Origin: Rosellinia necatrix
Lineage: Eukaryota > Ascomycota > Sordariomycetes > Xylariales > Xylariaceae
Reading direction: 5' to 3'
Length of the DNA stretch: 64,000 nucleotides
Assembly: GCA_021209875.1 (NCBI GenBank)
Contig: JAGYVD010000005.1
Location: 4,589,251-4,653,250, forward strand
The position numbers were made by a program, and so were the translations under genes. Of this stretch, positions 25,760 through 37,481 are shown in pieces (positions within the stretch are counted from its first letter, which is position 1; each line of letters starts with the position of its first letter). The notes below the pieces were generated by a model that saw only the letters and a list, made by a program, of their open reading frames with translations, was not told where the DNA came from and did not search any database.

Positions 25760-28700
25760 GCTTTTCTTCCTCTCACTCCATGGCTGTAGACATGTAGTCA
25801 GATCCGGCCTTGATGATTCGAGAAGAAGAAGATCCGTCGCTTCTGTAAAGAGTCAGCGTCAAAATACTCGTCGTCACGCCCCTTTCTCTGTTGTAATAGA
25901 ACACACCGCATCCATTGATGGGCCCTAGAGCGGTACTTAGGTAGGTCTTCATGTCACATGGGACATGGACGCTTCATCAGGGAGCGAGCACGGCTACTTA
26001 CAAGCACCTGCATGTTTCCGCGTCCCACGGATTTACGTACACATGCAGGAGACCAAAGCGTTTGCCCCATGCGGTTGCCTTCCCGACGGAGGTGAATTAG
26101 TGTAGGAACTTATCGACCGGATGTTTTCACCTCCCCGGGCACTTCATTCCCACATCCCCCCCGAGATAGGGGCACGGATACAAGCCTCCCCGGATAGTTA
26201 TCACTCGACCCACGTGGGCTTGCAAAGTCCGCCGTCTGCTACTCATTTTCCTGCCATCCTAGGCGAACGAGCGGGTATCTTGGCAATTCGCCGTTTGAGT
26301 TGGTCGCTCGACGATCTCATGTCCGGGGGGCGGCTGGCTTGGAGATTGCCGAGATTTCGTTGGCCCCTGGCCAATAGCCGGCATTGGCTGCTGGCTATAT
26401 TCAACGCCGCCCAGACCGCGCGATACAGATGGCTCATGGATAAATAAACCGGCGCGGCACGGGTGATAATGTAACGCTCGCCGCCCACCCCCTTGGACGG
26501 GATCCTGTAAGTTTGTGGCTTGGGGGAGCCGGAAGAGGGGAGAGGGGGGGGAGCACTCTCCGCCCTGCTTATTTGTCGTTCCCGTAAGATGAATATGAGA
26601 GAGGGGCGATGTTTGTGAGATTGTGTTACAAAATAGTGCATATAACATTGACTAACGTGCTCAAATGGAGCAGACGGTAGAATATGAATGTTTGGCCAAC
26701 TCAAGCCAGAAGAGGCGTAGTAGCTTGACCATTTATTTAGACGCCCGCTGATCGCAGGCTGTCGTCCGTCCCTTCCCTACATTATTATATTCTATAACAA
26801 ACCCCGCATAATTTTCTCTGTGATATCTAAGATCTTTTACTTGGAAACAAAAAACACGGTAATGGTGTTAGAACGTACACACGCATGGTGAGGAAGCGTG
26901 GGACTTATCACACATGGGTTAGTAGTATAGGTACATGGTAATAGAATCACCGACATCGCTCTGATGCTTGCTGTCTATATAGGGTGATGTTGGTGGTGCT
27001 ACATATGCGTTTGATTTCCGTTAGGTAGCTTTTAGCATCCGTGGCGGAGTTCGCTTCGACAGAAAAACGTGGGAACTACATCTCCTGACTAAACAAACCG
27101 AAGTGTAAAAGAGAGAAAAAAGAAGTATTGATGAGCATGTCGAGCTAGTCAGAAACTTCGACAGGAATTTATCATTAAGGAGGCAGGAAAAGGAGACTTA
27201 AATAACTCTGTATACCGTCTCTTTCTAAACATCCGAGATATGAATCGAATTTGAACTTAGTACACGGCTGCTAGTTCTCGACACTATATATAGGAGCTCT
27301 TTCAAGCATTCGCTACGCGACGGTATTGCTCAAGGCATCAGGGGACTGCCATATTAATGCTTAGCTAGTGCTTGGAACGCTGAAGGGCGCAGACCGGTAA
27401 CGTAGCACTTCCTCGGCAGCGTTTTGGAACGTCCACTCGCATCTCTGGGGATAACAAATACCAACATACTGTTAACGTATAGGATCTACATACATCGGTG
27501 ACGTGTTGCTTATTCTGCTCGTGAGATAGTGTGTTCAGACATCAAGAATGACGAGGCTTTCTTAAGAGATCAGTTAATAAAACCACCTCAGTTTATTGAG
27601 TGTAGTCTACGAAAGGCATCCGTCGTGAGCGTATTGATGGCCTTCAATCCTAGCGTCCTACTACGCAGTTGTATGAATTGGATCCTGTCTGGCTTCGCTT
27701 GCGCCATAAATCTCCCATAATCGACGCTGGCGAATTCGCACAACTTGGTATAAAACCCGATAGGGGTCTACTAGATCCATTATTTGGGAGGCAACACGAC
27801 GATGAAGTTTACGACGTCAATAATCGGACCATGTGTCTTGAACCTAATTCATTCACCCACAGAGATGTGCCAAAACATTTAGGAATGGAAGTTACAATGT
27901 CCATGAACTAGTCATGCAAGCATATTTTCCTACAGCAGCGACACGGATACACTAAGTATAATGGCTGTAATCTAACAATGTCCCTAGTAGGCATCTCGCA
28001 TTGAAAGGCGACGGATAGTAGAATCATTGAGGTCCCAATATGTATTTTACTTTGGGATAGTCAGATCTGCACACGCAGGCATCACAATAATAGCTACAGC
28101 AATAGGTTGCAATCGCTACTATCAGTAATATCTCTACTTGTACGAGTGGCCTTGTCGATTCTAACCCAAATGCCAATGCTACTAGTGTAAGGCAGCCCAC
28201 CCAACACCCCGGCTTGTAAGAACGCTAACCCAGACGCAGTTAAAGTCGCAATGTAAGAAAACCAAAGGTTACAAGGGATACGTTAGCTACAGTGCCGCCG
28301 TCTTAGCAGATGAACCATGCCGACAGAAGCCTACGCCACAGGCTATATTGACGAGGGATCTATTACTACACGGCATATTTTAACGACAGAGTAGGCTCTA
28401 TGTATAAGATCGAGACAATACAATTTTGGAGGATGCAGCCAAACGACATTACGTGTGAATTTGAAATAGAGAGTGTATGCTGCCTTGCAACACGAAAAAA
28501 AGAGAGGCGCAAACCCGCTGGATGTATATATTTGCTTGGATCAATGTCTGTTACGCAAATGGCCACATGACGTTCATTACGCCTGCATCTTGCCCGGCTA
28601 TTGAACACAATGTTGCCCGACCTTTTTTTTTATTTTTATTTTTTTTTTTACCTCATATTTCATTATAATGCAGGAGCGCGGCTCTTCTCTGTTAATCTTG

Positions 28701-28980
28701 TTGGTAGTTGGGGGCGGCTAGATACCCCTGATTCATTCGCTCGCTTATTTGCCCGCTTACCTGATTTCCCCCCAAAGAAGCACTGGTGACCAGGTATTAG
28801 GTGCACAGCCTGGGGCATCATTCTCTCCCCGCTCTCCTTCTTCCTCTAGAGCATCCTCCCATTCGCACATCCTCCCCTTCCCTCGGATGAGCACTGTTAG
28901 GTATCCTGTATTCTGCCCACCCCCGTAGACTTTTGCGCCGATCAAGCTCTACACGTCTTTGTTGCGGTTTACGGCTGACG
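25760..28980. other. Gene-poor interval
   Basis: No supported gene. Short frames at 26121-26447 and 27529-27911 have no recognisable domains. The sequence becomes gradually AT-richer towards 28.7 kb, with T-rich tracts at 28622-28650, before the HET gene begins. Confidence 0.5.
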
Positions 28981-31102
28981 ATGCGGCTTCTAAATTCGTG
29001 CACTTGGGAGATGAGGGAGTTCATCTCCCAACCACCACCCTACGCCATTCTGTCTCATACTTGGGACGACGAAGAAATCTCGTGGCGAGAATGGGAAGAT
29101 AAACCCTTGGGAATGATAGGGAAGAAAAAGGGTTTCAGTAAAATTAACTACTGCTGTCAGCAGGCAGCTGCTGACGGCCTCGCGTGGGTTTGGATTGATA
29201 CGTAAGAGCCCGGTTTGAAACAAAACTCATGTTAAAATAGAAAACCGCTAACCTTCTACTGTGAAGTTGTTGCATTGACAAAAGCAGCAGTTCGGAACTC
29301 TCGGAATCAATAAATTCCATGTTCCGGTGGTACAAGGATGCTTCTGTCTGTTATGCATACCTTTGCGACGTTTTCGAGTTAAACGATGTTGAGTCTCGCC
29401 TGGCGGGCAGTCGTTGGGTAACTCGTGGCTGGACATTGCAAGAGTTAATTGCCCCTTCTAAGCTAATCTTCTACTCAAGCAATTGGCAACCCCTGGGGAC
29501 ACGTTCTCAACTTTTGACTTGCATTACAACAATCACCCGTATTGATAGATGTTTTCTAACGGGGGAAAAAGGCCTCGACAAAGCGAGCATTGCTCAACGA
29601 ATGTCCTGGGCAGCGAACCGAATGACATCGCGAGAAGAAGACCAGGCTTACTGTCTCCTTGGAATTTTCAACGTTAATATGCCACTTATTTACGGCGAAG
29701 GGGCGAAAGCGTTTAGACGATTACAAGAACTCTTGATCCACGAATATCCCGAAGACCATTCCGTGTTTGCCTGGGGCAGAATCGTTAAGGAACTCTCAAA
29801 TCGAATATCGGACAAGGAGCAGACATGGGGAACAAAACCTATAAAATACGAACCTGAACGAAATATTGACGAAGCCTTGCCTGGATTGTTAGCCGAGAGC
29901 CCAGCTGATTTCAAAGACTCTAACCTAATCGTGCGTGCTCCAATGACGTCGAATTACTTCGTTTACGACCCAATCATGTCGGTCCCTACGTTAGTAGGTC
30001 GCTCTGTGGCGTTAAAAATACCAATAAGGACATATGCGGACTCAATGATAGCTCTTCATATAAAACGCCCGCGAGTTGGTAAGTGGTGTTATGATAATGC
30101 AGTTCGCAGGTTGAATACTCTGAGTCTAAGAGCCGCTGTCCCTTACCCTTGCAATAGATAATTAATAACTGTGAGTCTTTAGTCATCTTACTAGCTGAGA
30201 CATATCTCATAACTCTATGTGGACAATGGGATGAGTCTCATACAAGATTTCACCATGTAGGTATACCATTGCTTGGGTACTATGCCAGCGAAGCTTCCCG
30301 ATCATATGAACTAGTTGTCAGCGACAAATTTTCACAAGAAGACCCAAACCCTGGACCAGGGTGCTCCGCCGGACAACTGAATGCGATGATAGGGAAATGT
30401 TTCTTTACGCCAGAGTTACTCAGTTCTCCACAGAATGGGGACTTAGTTATACGGAGAGTCATCTCGAAATTCACCTACGTATTCATACAGGCACAAACTA
30501 CTGTTCTGAATAGGTATGGCGTGGCCAATGTACAAACCTGGGTGCTCGGAGTAGCGCTGAGTGTGGATTATAATATATCGGAGAATGAAGGATTTAGAGT
30601 CACTCTTGCGCGCCCAAGTTCTCTACAGCATACACACGAAAATCCCGACGAGGGGAGAGGGTGCGGTAGGCTAAGGCTCGGCTTCTATCATTTCATTCGT
30701 TCGCAACAGGGCGACACGGGGAGACCTGTTACTATTATAAGTGAAAATGGCACTGGGGACAATGCTACCAGCGAAAAGGTTGCTCCACTCACTTTCAAGA
30801 CCAACTATGAAGAGTATAGGTATGGTGCCACCCATTGGCGGGGTGATAAATATAACTATGACGTGGTCAACAACAGGGATAAATGGAGGATAAGAATTGT
30901 TGGTGTTGCCGATCTTCATATGTCTGTTGAACGGATGTTTATGGGCGACGACGATAGCAGCGATGACACACCAGAAAGAAGATGCCACTCTTTTGTGGAT
31001 GTTTTAGATATTGTGGTTAAAGAAGACAGCGAAGCAGAGGACAAGAGGAAAGAGGCTCATAGTTGGATTCAAGGTTGGCGTAAACGCGGCAAGGATATAT
31101 AG
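28981..31102 (+). CDS. HET-domain protein (heterokaryon incompatibility type), three exons
   Basis: HET-domain proteins trigger programmed cell death when genetically different hyphae fuse, and act more broadly in non-self recognition. Exons 28981-29201, 29267-30078 and 30183-31102 join in frame to 650 residues. Intron 1 (65 bp) has GTAAGA, a GCTAACC branch and an AAG acceptor. Intron 2 (104 bp) has GTAAGT and TTTAG and removes in-frame stops. The HET signature blocks are all present: PPYAILSHTWDDEE (residues 19-32), WVWIDTCCIDKSSSSELSES (69-88) with MFRWYKDASVCYAYLCDV after it, and RWVTRGWTLQELIAP (123-137). The usual post-HET block SWAANRMTSREEDQAYCLLG follows near residue 187, then MPLIYGEGAKAFRRLQ. 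The C-terminal 400 residues carry no NACHT, WD40 or ankyrin signature that I can see. It is the last gene before the AT-rich subtelomere, with its stop about 130 bases from the boundary. Confidence 0.92.
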
Positions 31103-31484
31103 GATAAGAGGTTGTGCATAGAAAGGAATGAGAGCTTGAGTCCCAGATGGAGGCCACCGGGGCCGGTATATAACGTAGGATAACGTACCACACAAGTGAA
31201 CCATGCACTTTTTTAGCACTTTTATACATATAACTTGGTAAGGATTACTAGGGGTAGATGTTATGATCAGCAGTTAAAGCATAAAAGCTGTTGTATTAAT
31301 GGTATAAATAAAGATATTAAAATATAGAAAAAAAAAAAAAAAAAGAGGTGAAAGTTAGATAAAAAGCTAGTTATTTATACTGGCTTTCTGCTGCAGCTAA
31401 AGCGATATAAAATTTTAAGTTTATTATATTTGTTATAATTTGCTATATAAAGCTGGTTGATTTTAGTATAGTTTATTAAGGGTA

Positions 31485-31630
31485 GTGTGGTTGAGTCTGT
31501 AAAAGTGTGATGTAGAATTTAAGAAGGAAGGGCTTTTGGTCCTGCAGGGACTAGAAGCTTTAGGCTAATATTTTATTTAATTTATATAATTTTTATTTAG
31601 CTCGCTACGCTAGCTAGATAAAAAGCTTTT
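31485..31630 (+). repeat. Subtelomeric repeat, copy 1 (proximal margin, least mutated)
   Basis: The copy runs from GGTAGTGTGG to the CTAGCTAGATAAAAAGCTTT end and includes the CCTGCAGGGACTAGAAGCTT core. It aligns along its length with 61035-61182 (same strand) and with the reverse complement of 62976-63125. Differences are mostly transitions, with this copy holding most of the G and C. The family is unidentified. Confidence 0.75.
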
Positions 31631-32069
31631 TTTTTTTTAACTGTGTTAAGTACTAGGGCTATAATAAAGCGTTATTGTTTTTAATAACTATAACTTTTTT
31701 TTTATTATTTATAAGGTCGGCTATAGCTTTTTTTTAATTTTTTTAGCTAAAGTTTATTTTTTTTTTTAATTTTAGTATTTTTTAATTAGTTTTTTAATAC
31801 TACATAGTTATTACTCTGATTTTTACTAGTTGTTTTTATAGCTGTATTTTTTTTATTTAACAAAATAATTAAATCTGTTTTTAGTACAGTTTATTTAATG
31901 CTTAAAAATTATTTCGATTTTAAATAAATTTTTTTTTTTTTAAGTCCTGCTTTTTAAACATTAGGCCTAGTGCTAGTATTTTTTAATAAAAAAGATTTTT
32001 GCTTATGTTTTTAAGTAATAAATATGCGACTAAAATAATAAAGCAAACATTAAAAGTTTTTAATAATTA

Positions 32070-32215
32070 ATAGAGTCCCCGAAGGGGCCCGTATTAATCG
32101 AGCCAACGGCTCGTGTATTATTAGATTAGATTAGATAGGTTGCACAGGCTACGGCTGGCAACAAATGGCCCACGGCCACCTCTGCAAGGGTTAATGCTAG
32201 ACTTATTAGAATTTT
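32070..32215. other. GC-containing island with two perfect hairpins
   Basis: A short unmutated-looking block in AT-rich DNA. It holds the stem-loop CCCCGAAGGGG (32077-32087), directly followed by the stem-loop CGAGCCAACGGCTCG (32099-32113). A triple TAGAT direct repeat and a stretch with GGCCCACGGCCACC come next. No coding frame is evident. Confidence 0.6.
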
Positions 32216-32749
32216 TTATTTAGCAGAGGAATTAATAAAAGCATTTTTTTTTTCTACTTTTATATTAATCTTTTTAAAATAATGCATTTATACAACCGAT
32301 AAATCTTGTTATTAAATTAAACTAATATTATCTGTTAAATCTTTTAAAGTTAAAAGATTTTATCTGTAGCTAAAAATTTAAACGTGCGCTTTAATCTGGC
32401 TATAACTAAACAATTAATATAGACAGAACGTTATTTTAGCAATTATTTTTTTTTGTATAAATTATATATTTTATTAAAGCTTATAAATAAACAGTCGCTA
32501 AAAAATGTTTAGCTGTTTATTTTTATATTTTAAAAGTTATTATTATTAAAATTATATATTTAAACATGTTTAACAACTAAAGTTTATTTAAATTTATAAA
32601 TATAACAAATTATTTATTTTTATTTATTATTAAAAAAGCGTTAATAAACGTGTTTATTAAACAACTATAAATATATATATTATAATTAAAAGCTAGAATT
32701 TTTTAAAAAACAACTTTATTATTTTATTTTTTTACGCGTATAATTTACT

Positions 32750-32865
32750 CTGTTTTAATTTTTTTGATTAGGTTCTACTAAGGTTAGGGCTCCACTACTT
32801 AACTTCTCTTTTTATAACTTTAACTCTTAAGCATATTAAGCTTGAAATAGCCCTAAATTTATTAA
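32750..32865 (+). repeat. Dispersed repeat shared with 52510-52640
   Basis: The block around TTCTACTAAGGTTAGGG and TAACTTTAACTCTTAAGC aligns with 52510-52640, where the same positions read TTCTATTAAAATTAAAG and TAACTTTAACTTTTAAAC. Nearly all differences are C to T or G to A, so this is the less mutated copy. Confidence 0.65.
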
Positions 32866-35800
32866 TTAGAACAAAAAAAAAATAAGAGATCAAATATTTT
32901 AATATTAAAAAAAAAACGTTTAAAAGCTGCAACAATATTATATTTATTGTAATGCTTTTTTGTTTTAGAGCTAATAACGTAGCAAAAAATATACAGGCTA
33001 AAGCTTTATTTTTAGCAACTATATAGACCGAATTTTTTAGCGATATAAATAATATTATGATTTTTAGCTTGCTACTAACTTATATTTATATTAAATTAAA
33101 CTTGCAATTTTTTTTAAAAAAACAAGCTAGAGCTAATATAGCAAGCATTTTTTTGCTTTTTAAAAAAAAGATCGTTTAACGTAAGCTATGCTTTTGCTTG
33201 TAGCGCTTTAAACGTAAAAAAAAAAAAAAAACTTTAGTTAAACCGACTTAAATTTAAAATCAGGTCAGGTTTAGCCCGTTTAAAAAGCTTAGATTTAAAT
33301 TTTAAGTTTGCCGAAATATATAAGTTATTTTTTATAGTTTAATTAATAACGGGTTAATTTTTTAAAAGCGACTAAAAATAAATTATAATAATATTTTGCG
33401 GCGATTTTAAACTAATAAATTTAATTAAGCTATAAATAAAAAACATATATATTTTAAACGTAGCTACAGCTTTATATATAAATTAAAAAAAATATTATAA
33501 TATAAATAATATTTTTATTTAAATATAAAGCTTTTAATTTTATAATAATTTATATATAATTATTTAAATTATAATTATATATAATTTTAGCTATAAAGAA
33601 TTTTGCTTATATAATATATAAACTAAGTTTAATATATAAACTAAAAGCAGTAATTTTTTTTGCAGCAGCTTATATAAAATATTATTTAATAATTTTATAT
33701 ATAGCTGCTTTATAGTTAAAATAAAATTAAAAATAAAAATTTAATTATTTATTAGTTGCGGTTTTAAAATAATAAATTACGTTAGCTTAATAATAAATTA
33801 AATTAAAAGCAATTTATGTTTAAATATATTTTATTAAAAAATAAACTTTATAATAAATAAAATAATTATAACTATATTAAAGCTAGCTTAGTTTATATTA
33901 TAATAAATATATATGCTGCTGCTATAAAATATATATAAAAACTAGCTTATATTAAAAAAAGCTTAAAATAAGTCAGCTGTTTTATAACTTAGTTATAGCT
34001 TAATAATTTAATTAAAATTTAACCTATATTTATTTTAAAAATAATTTAAAATATTATTAATTATTTAAATAATAATACTAGTTTTAAAGCTATTATTTAA
34101 ACCTGCAGTAAATATAATATTGAAGTTTAAAGTTTTTAATTAAATAAATTTTTATTTATAGTTTTTTATATTTTTTTTAATTTAAATTTTAATAGAAAAC
34201 ATTATAAAACTATTTAAATAACTTAAAAGCTATTAATTAATATTTTACGTTATAAAATATATTTAAGCTGTAAAGCTATTTAAATTTAAGCTGCTTAAAC
34301 AACTTAAAATTAGCTAATAAAAAGTATTTAATAATTAAATAATAAATTAAAACAGATTTAATATAAAATCAGATTATAAAATAAAGTAGTTTTACAGGTT
34401 TAATTTGTTTTTTTTTAAGCTTAGTTTTAAAATCTTTTTAAAAATAACGTTAAATATATTACTTATTTTTTTTTAAAAACGGCTTAATTAATAATAAAAT
34501 CCGACCTAACATAACAGCGTTTAAATATTTAATAATATAATAAATGTTTAATCTAGTTTAAGCTGCAGGCTTAAATATATATTTTATTAAAAAAAACTTA
34601 AAAAACATGTTTTAATTAGTCCTAGTTGTATTTTTATAATAAATGCTGCTTAAATTTAAACAAAAATTAAAGTTTTTTTATAAGAATTATTTTTTGTTTA
34701 GCTTATATATAGCTTTTTTATTTCTAATTTATTTATTAAAAGTCTGTGTTAAATTTTAAAAGTTTTTTTTATTTATATTAATAATATATTATTTAAATAA
34801 CTTTATTTTTATAACATTTATATTATATATTTAAAAATATTTAATATTTATTAAAAATATAATTATTTTTAAACATGTTAAACTTAATTTTAAATTATAA
34901 TAAAAATTATAAAAGTATTTATATTAAAATTTTAGCATTTAAATTAATACGTTTTTAATATAAGCATACCTTGCTAATAAAAAAACAAAAATAAAGATAT
35001 TATATTTAAAGCAATATTAAAATTGTAAATATTTTAAAAAAACTAAAAATCATAAGCTACTTAAGCTTGTGCGTTATAATAATTTTAATTAGTAAAGCTT
35101 TTTTTTATAATATATAAGCATTATTATTTAAATTTAATTTGCAGCCGTTTTAACTACTATTTAAATATATAATATAAAATTTTATTTAATAGCTTAACGT
35201 TTTAAAAACTTTAACAAAATATTTATATTAAATATAAGCGACCGTTTAACTTATTATTTATTTATAAACGTTTTAAAATTAAAGCTTAATAAATTTTAGT
35301 TTAAAATAAAAATAAATATTTATAACTAATATATAATATTATTTATTTTTAAAACCAGGCTTATAATTATTTATGTTTTAAAAATAAAATATTATAAAAT
35401 ATTAATATTTTTAAAATTATAATAATTTAAATTATATTTTAATATTAATATATATATTAAACGTTTAATATTATAATTATTTATATAAATAATACGATTA
35501 CATAAACTAGTTTAATTAATATATTTATAAAAACCTTTTATTATTATATTTGCTTTATAAAATATTTGTTTTAGCTATATAAAATAACATCTGCTTTTAA
35601 ATTAAATAAATTATATTATAAAACAATAGTTTAACTAACGCTTTATTTTAAGCTAAATTTATAATAATTGCTAATTTGTTTTTTAATTAGCAGTTTTTAT
35701 TAAAAACAATTTAACTTTACGTTTTTAAACAAAATCTAAAACAATAATTTATTTTGTTTTAAAACAATTATATTTGTTTATTATACGCAAAATTAATAAA

Positions 35801-37222
35801 TTTAACTTAAAAAACATATAACGTAATAATAAACTTATATAAAAACTAATACTTTTATTAAAACAGGCCAGCTTAGCTTATATTAGCATAAACTTTTATT
35901 TTATATATATATAACCGCGCATTTAATTTTTTATAGCAGTTTGTTTAAAGCTTAATTTTAAACAAATATATATTTACGTTACGTTTAGTTTATATTAACT
36001 TATTTTTAAATATATAAATTTTTAAATATTTATATATTAAACGTTTAATTTAAAAGCAGCATATTTTTTTTATAAATAAAACTACTTTATTAAAACTTTA
36101 ATTTTAAAACAATTTTTAATTAAATTAATATTAAATAAAACTATAATAAATAAAAACCTATATAATAAACTAATAATTAATACAGCTTTTATAATAGCTT
36201 AGCACAGCTTTTTATAATTAAATAAAATTATATATAATAAATCCGACCTATAAAAACTTTATAAATAAGCCGCTTTAAGCTTATTAAAATTATTAATTTA
36301 ACTTTTAATAAATAAAAACTATTTTTAAATGCTATTATATAAAACAAAAACAAATAAAAAATACTTTAAAATAAACGTAATAATAAACGCTATAAACAGC
36401 TTATTATGCTTAATTATTTATATAGTAAACTTTTTAAAATAAAGCATTATTTTAATATATATATATAATTTATCGCTATTTTTTTGTTTTATATATAGCG
36501 TTTTTTTAAAAACTAAAGCATTTTAAATTTTATAAAACTGCTTTTTATGTTTAATAAGCGATTATAATATATATTTAAGTTATAGTTTTAAATAAAGCGC
36601 TGCTTAACATGTATATAATATAAATATAAATAAAAACAATATAAAACTTTTAAGCTATTAAATATTAAATATAATAAAACGGTACTATAAAAATTTTTAG
36701 CTAAAATATTAAAAATTAATAAATATTTTATATTTAGCACAAGCTTGAACTATTTTATATTATAAAAGCTAATAAAAAACTAAACTTTAAATATATTTGT
36801 TGTTTTATTTTAAAAGCTTACTTAATATTAAATTCGCGTTAAATTTGCTTTTATTAATAAATAAATAAATATATTTAGCATAAACGTTAAATTTATTATA
36901 AATTTGCTTCTAATTTTAGCAAAATCTAACAGTAGTATATTTAACTAACTATATCGCAAATTTGCAGCAAATTTGCTTTAAACTATTAAAAAAAAAACAT
37001 ATATTATTATATATTAAATTTATATTAAGTTTGCAGTAAAACATAAAATAATTAAACTATTTAAAAATATTTTGTATTATATACTTTTTATTTAACGTTT
37101 AAACTATTGCGTATTAAATTTAAGCTTAATTTGCAGCTAATTTATTTATTAACAGCGTTTAATGTTAAAACATTTAAAAAAAAACTTTTATTAAACAAAT
37201 TTGCATTTTTTTTGTTGCAACT

Positions 37223-37481
37223 TGTTATAGGCAGTGCCTATAAGGAAGTATTGGCGCACGGGCTAATATAGGCAAACTGCTATACACCCTTGTTCTAAAT
37301 AATTGCTGAATAGCTTGTGAATTAACTATTAAACTTAGATTAATATAACTAAAACTGACCAGCTTTATAAAACTGCGTTTTATAAATTATGCATATATTA
37401 TTTATAACTTCTGCTATTTAATTAAAAAATAAACCTTATTTATTATTTTAATAAATATATTTTTAAACATAGCTTATTATA
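37223..37481 (+). repeat. Left LTR of the full-length element
   Basis: 259 bp beginning TGTTATAGGCAGTGCC. Its first 90 bases are only lightly mutated, while the rest is more AT-rich than the right LTR, so mutation is patchy along the repeat. Confidence 0.85.

Noticed and set aside
27529..27911. Two adjacent frames with mildly protein-like composition
   Set aside because: No family is recognised, no clean splice joins them, and codon use is unlike the neighbouring genes.
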